From Rhizobium sp. Q54 (lineage in GTDB: Bacteria; Pseudomonadota; Alphaproteobacteria; Micropepsales; Micropepsaceae), in contig CAMAPL010000010.1 of NCBI GenBank assembly GCA_945860165.1, positions 19,151 through 83,150 on the forward strand: a stretch of DNA of 64,000 nucleotides. The letters are read 5' to 3'. A program made the position numbers and the translations under genes. Numbering within the stretch: the stretch's first letter is position 1; every line of letters starts with the position of its first letter. Below are positions 63,998-64,000 of the stretch, piece by piece. Below the pieces are notes generated by a model that ran no database searches, had not been told where the DNA came from, and saw only the letters and a list, made by a program, of their open reading frames with translations.

Positions 63998-64000
63998 CGG

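Overview
The window is GC-rich, densely packed chromosomal DNA from an alphaproteobacterium. The evidence is gene order rather than any one gene. It carries the block tatA-tatB-tatC / serS-surE-nlpD-like / yajC-secD, the block lptF-lptG-lptD-surA-pdxA-rsmA facing gmk-yicC-mltG-fabF-acpP-fabG-fabD, an HdaA-type DnaA regulator beside ppk-ppx, and cvpA-purF beside radA. These arrangements are typical of Alphaproteobacteria. No phage, transposon, CRISPR array, tRNA or rRNA gene was seen.

Layout. 0-9 kb: protein export and envelope genes (a cut-off PuuD-like membrane protein, secD, yajC, a DUF815 ATPase, an NlpD-like lipoprotein, surE, serS, tatCBA), interrupted by a dead histidine kinase gene. 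9-15 kb: polyphosphate metabolism (ppx, ppk), hdaA, a CDP-alcohol phosphatidyltransferase and a DUF2066 protein, reading away from purMN. 15-19 kb: purM, purN, then a decayed stretch with a frameshifted SDR gene and a multiply broken CAP-domain gene, then ndk. 19-26 kb: an ABC-F ATPase, an MFS transporter, a membrane TPR protein, holC and pepA. 25.6-34 kb: lptF, lptG, lptD, surA, pdxA and rsmA in one tightly overlapped run. 33.8-41 kb, opposite strand: a DUF4197 gene with an internal amber codon, gmk, yicC, mltG, and the fatty-acid genes fabF-acpP-fabG-fabD. 41-43.6 kb: two adjacent paralogous MFS transporters. 43.6-50 kb: rpsF-rpsR-rplI, panB, then a TPR protein, bamB and der. 50-58 kb: an SDR, purF, cvpA, radA, a small unknown gene, mlaF-mlaE-alr and a single-pass membrane protein. 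58-64 kb: a family 25 glycosyltransferase, dnaB, a GST, an ArsC-family reductase and guaA.

The shared theme is envelope construction and housekeeping. Sec, Tat, SurA and BamB move and fold envelope proteins. LptD, LptF, LptG, MlaE and MlaF handle outer-membrane lipids. MltG, Alr and the NlpD-like protein act on peptidoglycan. The fab genes supply acyl chains, and purM, purN, purF and guaA supply purines.

I do not see a clearly new multi-gene system. The points most worth checking are: two leaders that can fold into mutually exclusive hairpins (upstream of rpsF and of the TPR-bamB-der run); a set of broken genes in otherwise conserved synteny, including three in-frame amber codons at positions where glutamate or a similar residue is expected; families of palindromic intergenic repeats; a SurA with a long Ala/Pro-rich tether; and usual neighbours that are absent locally (secF, pcm, mlaD).
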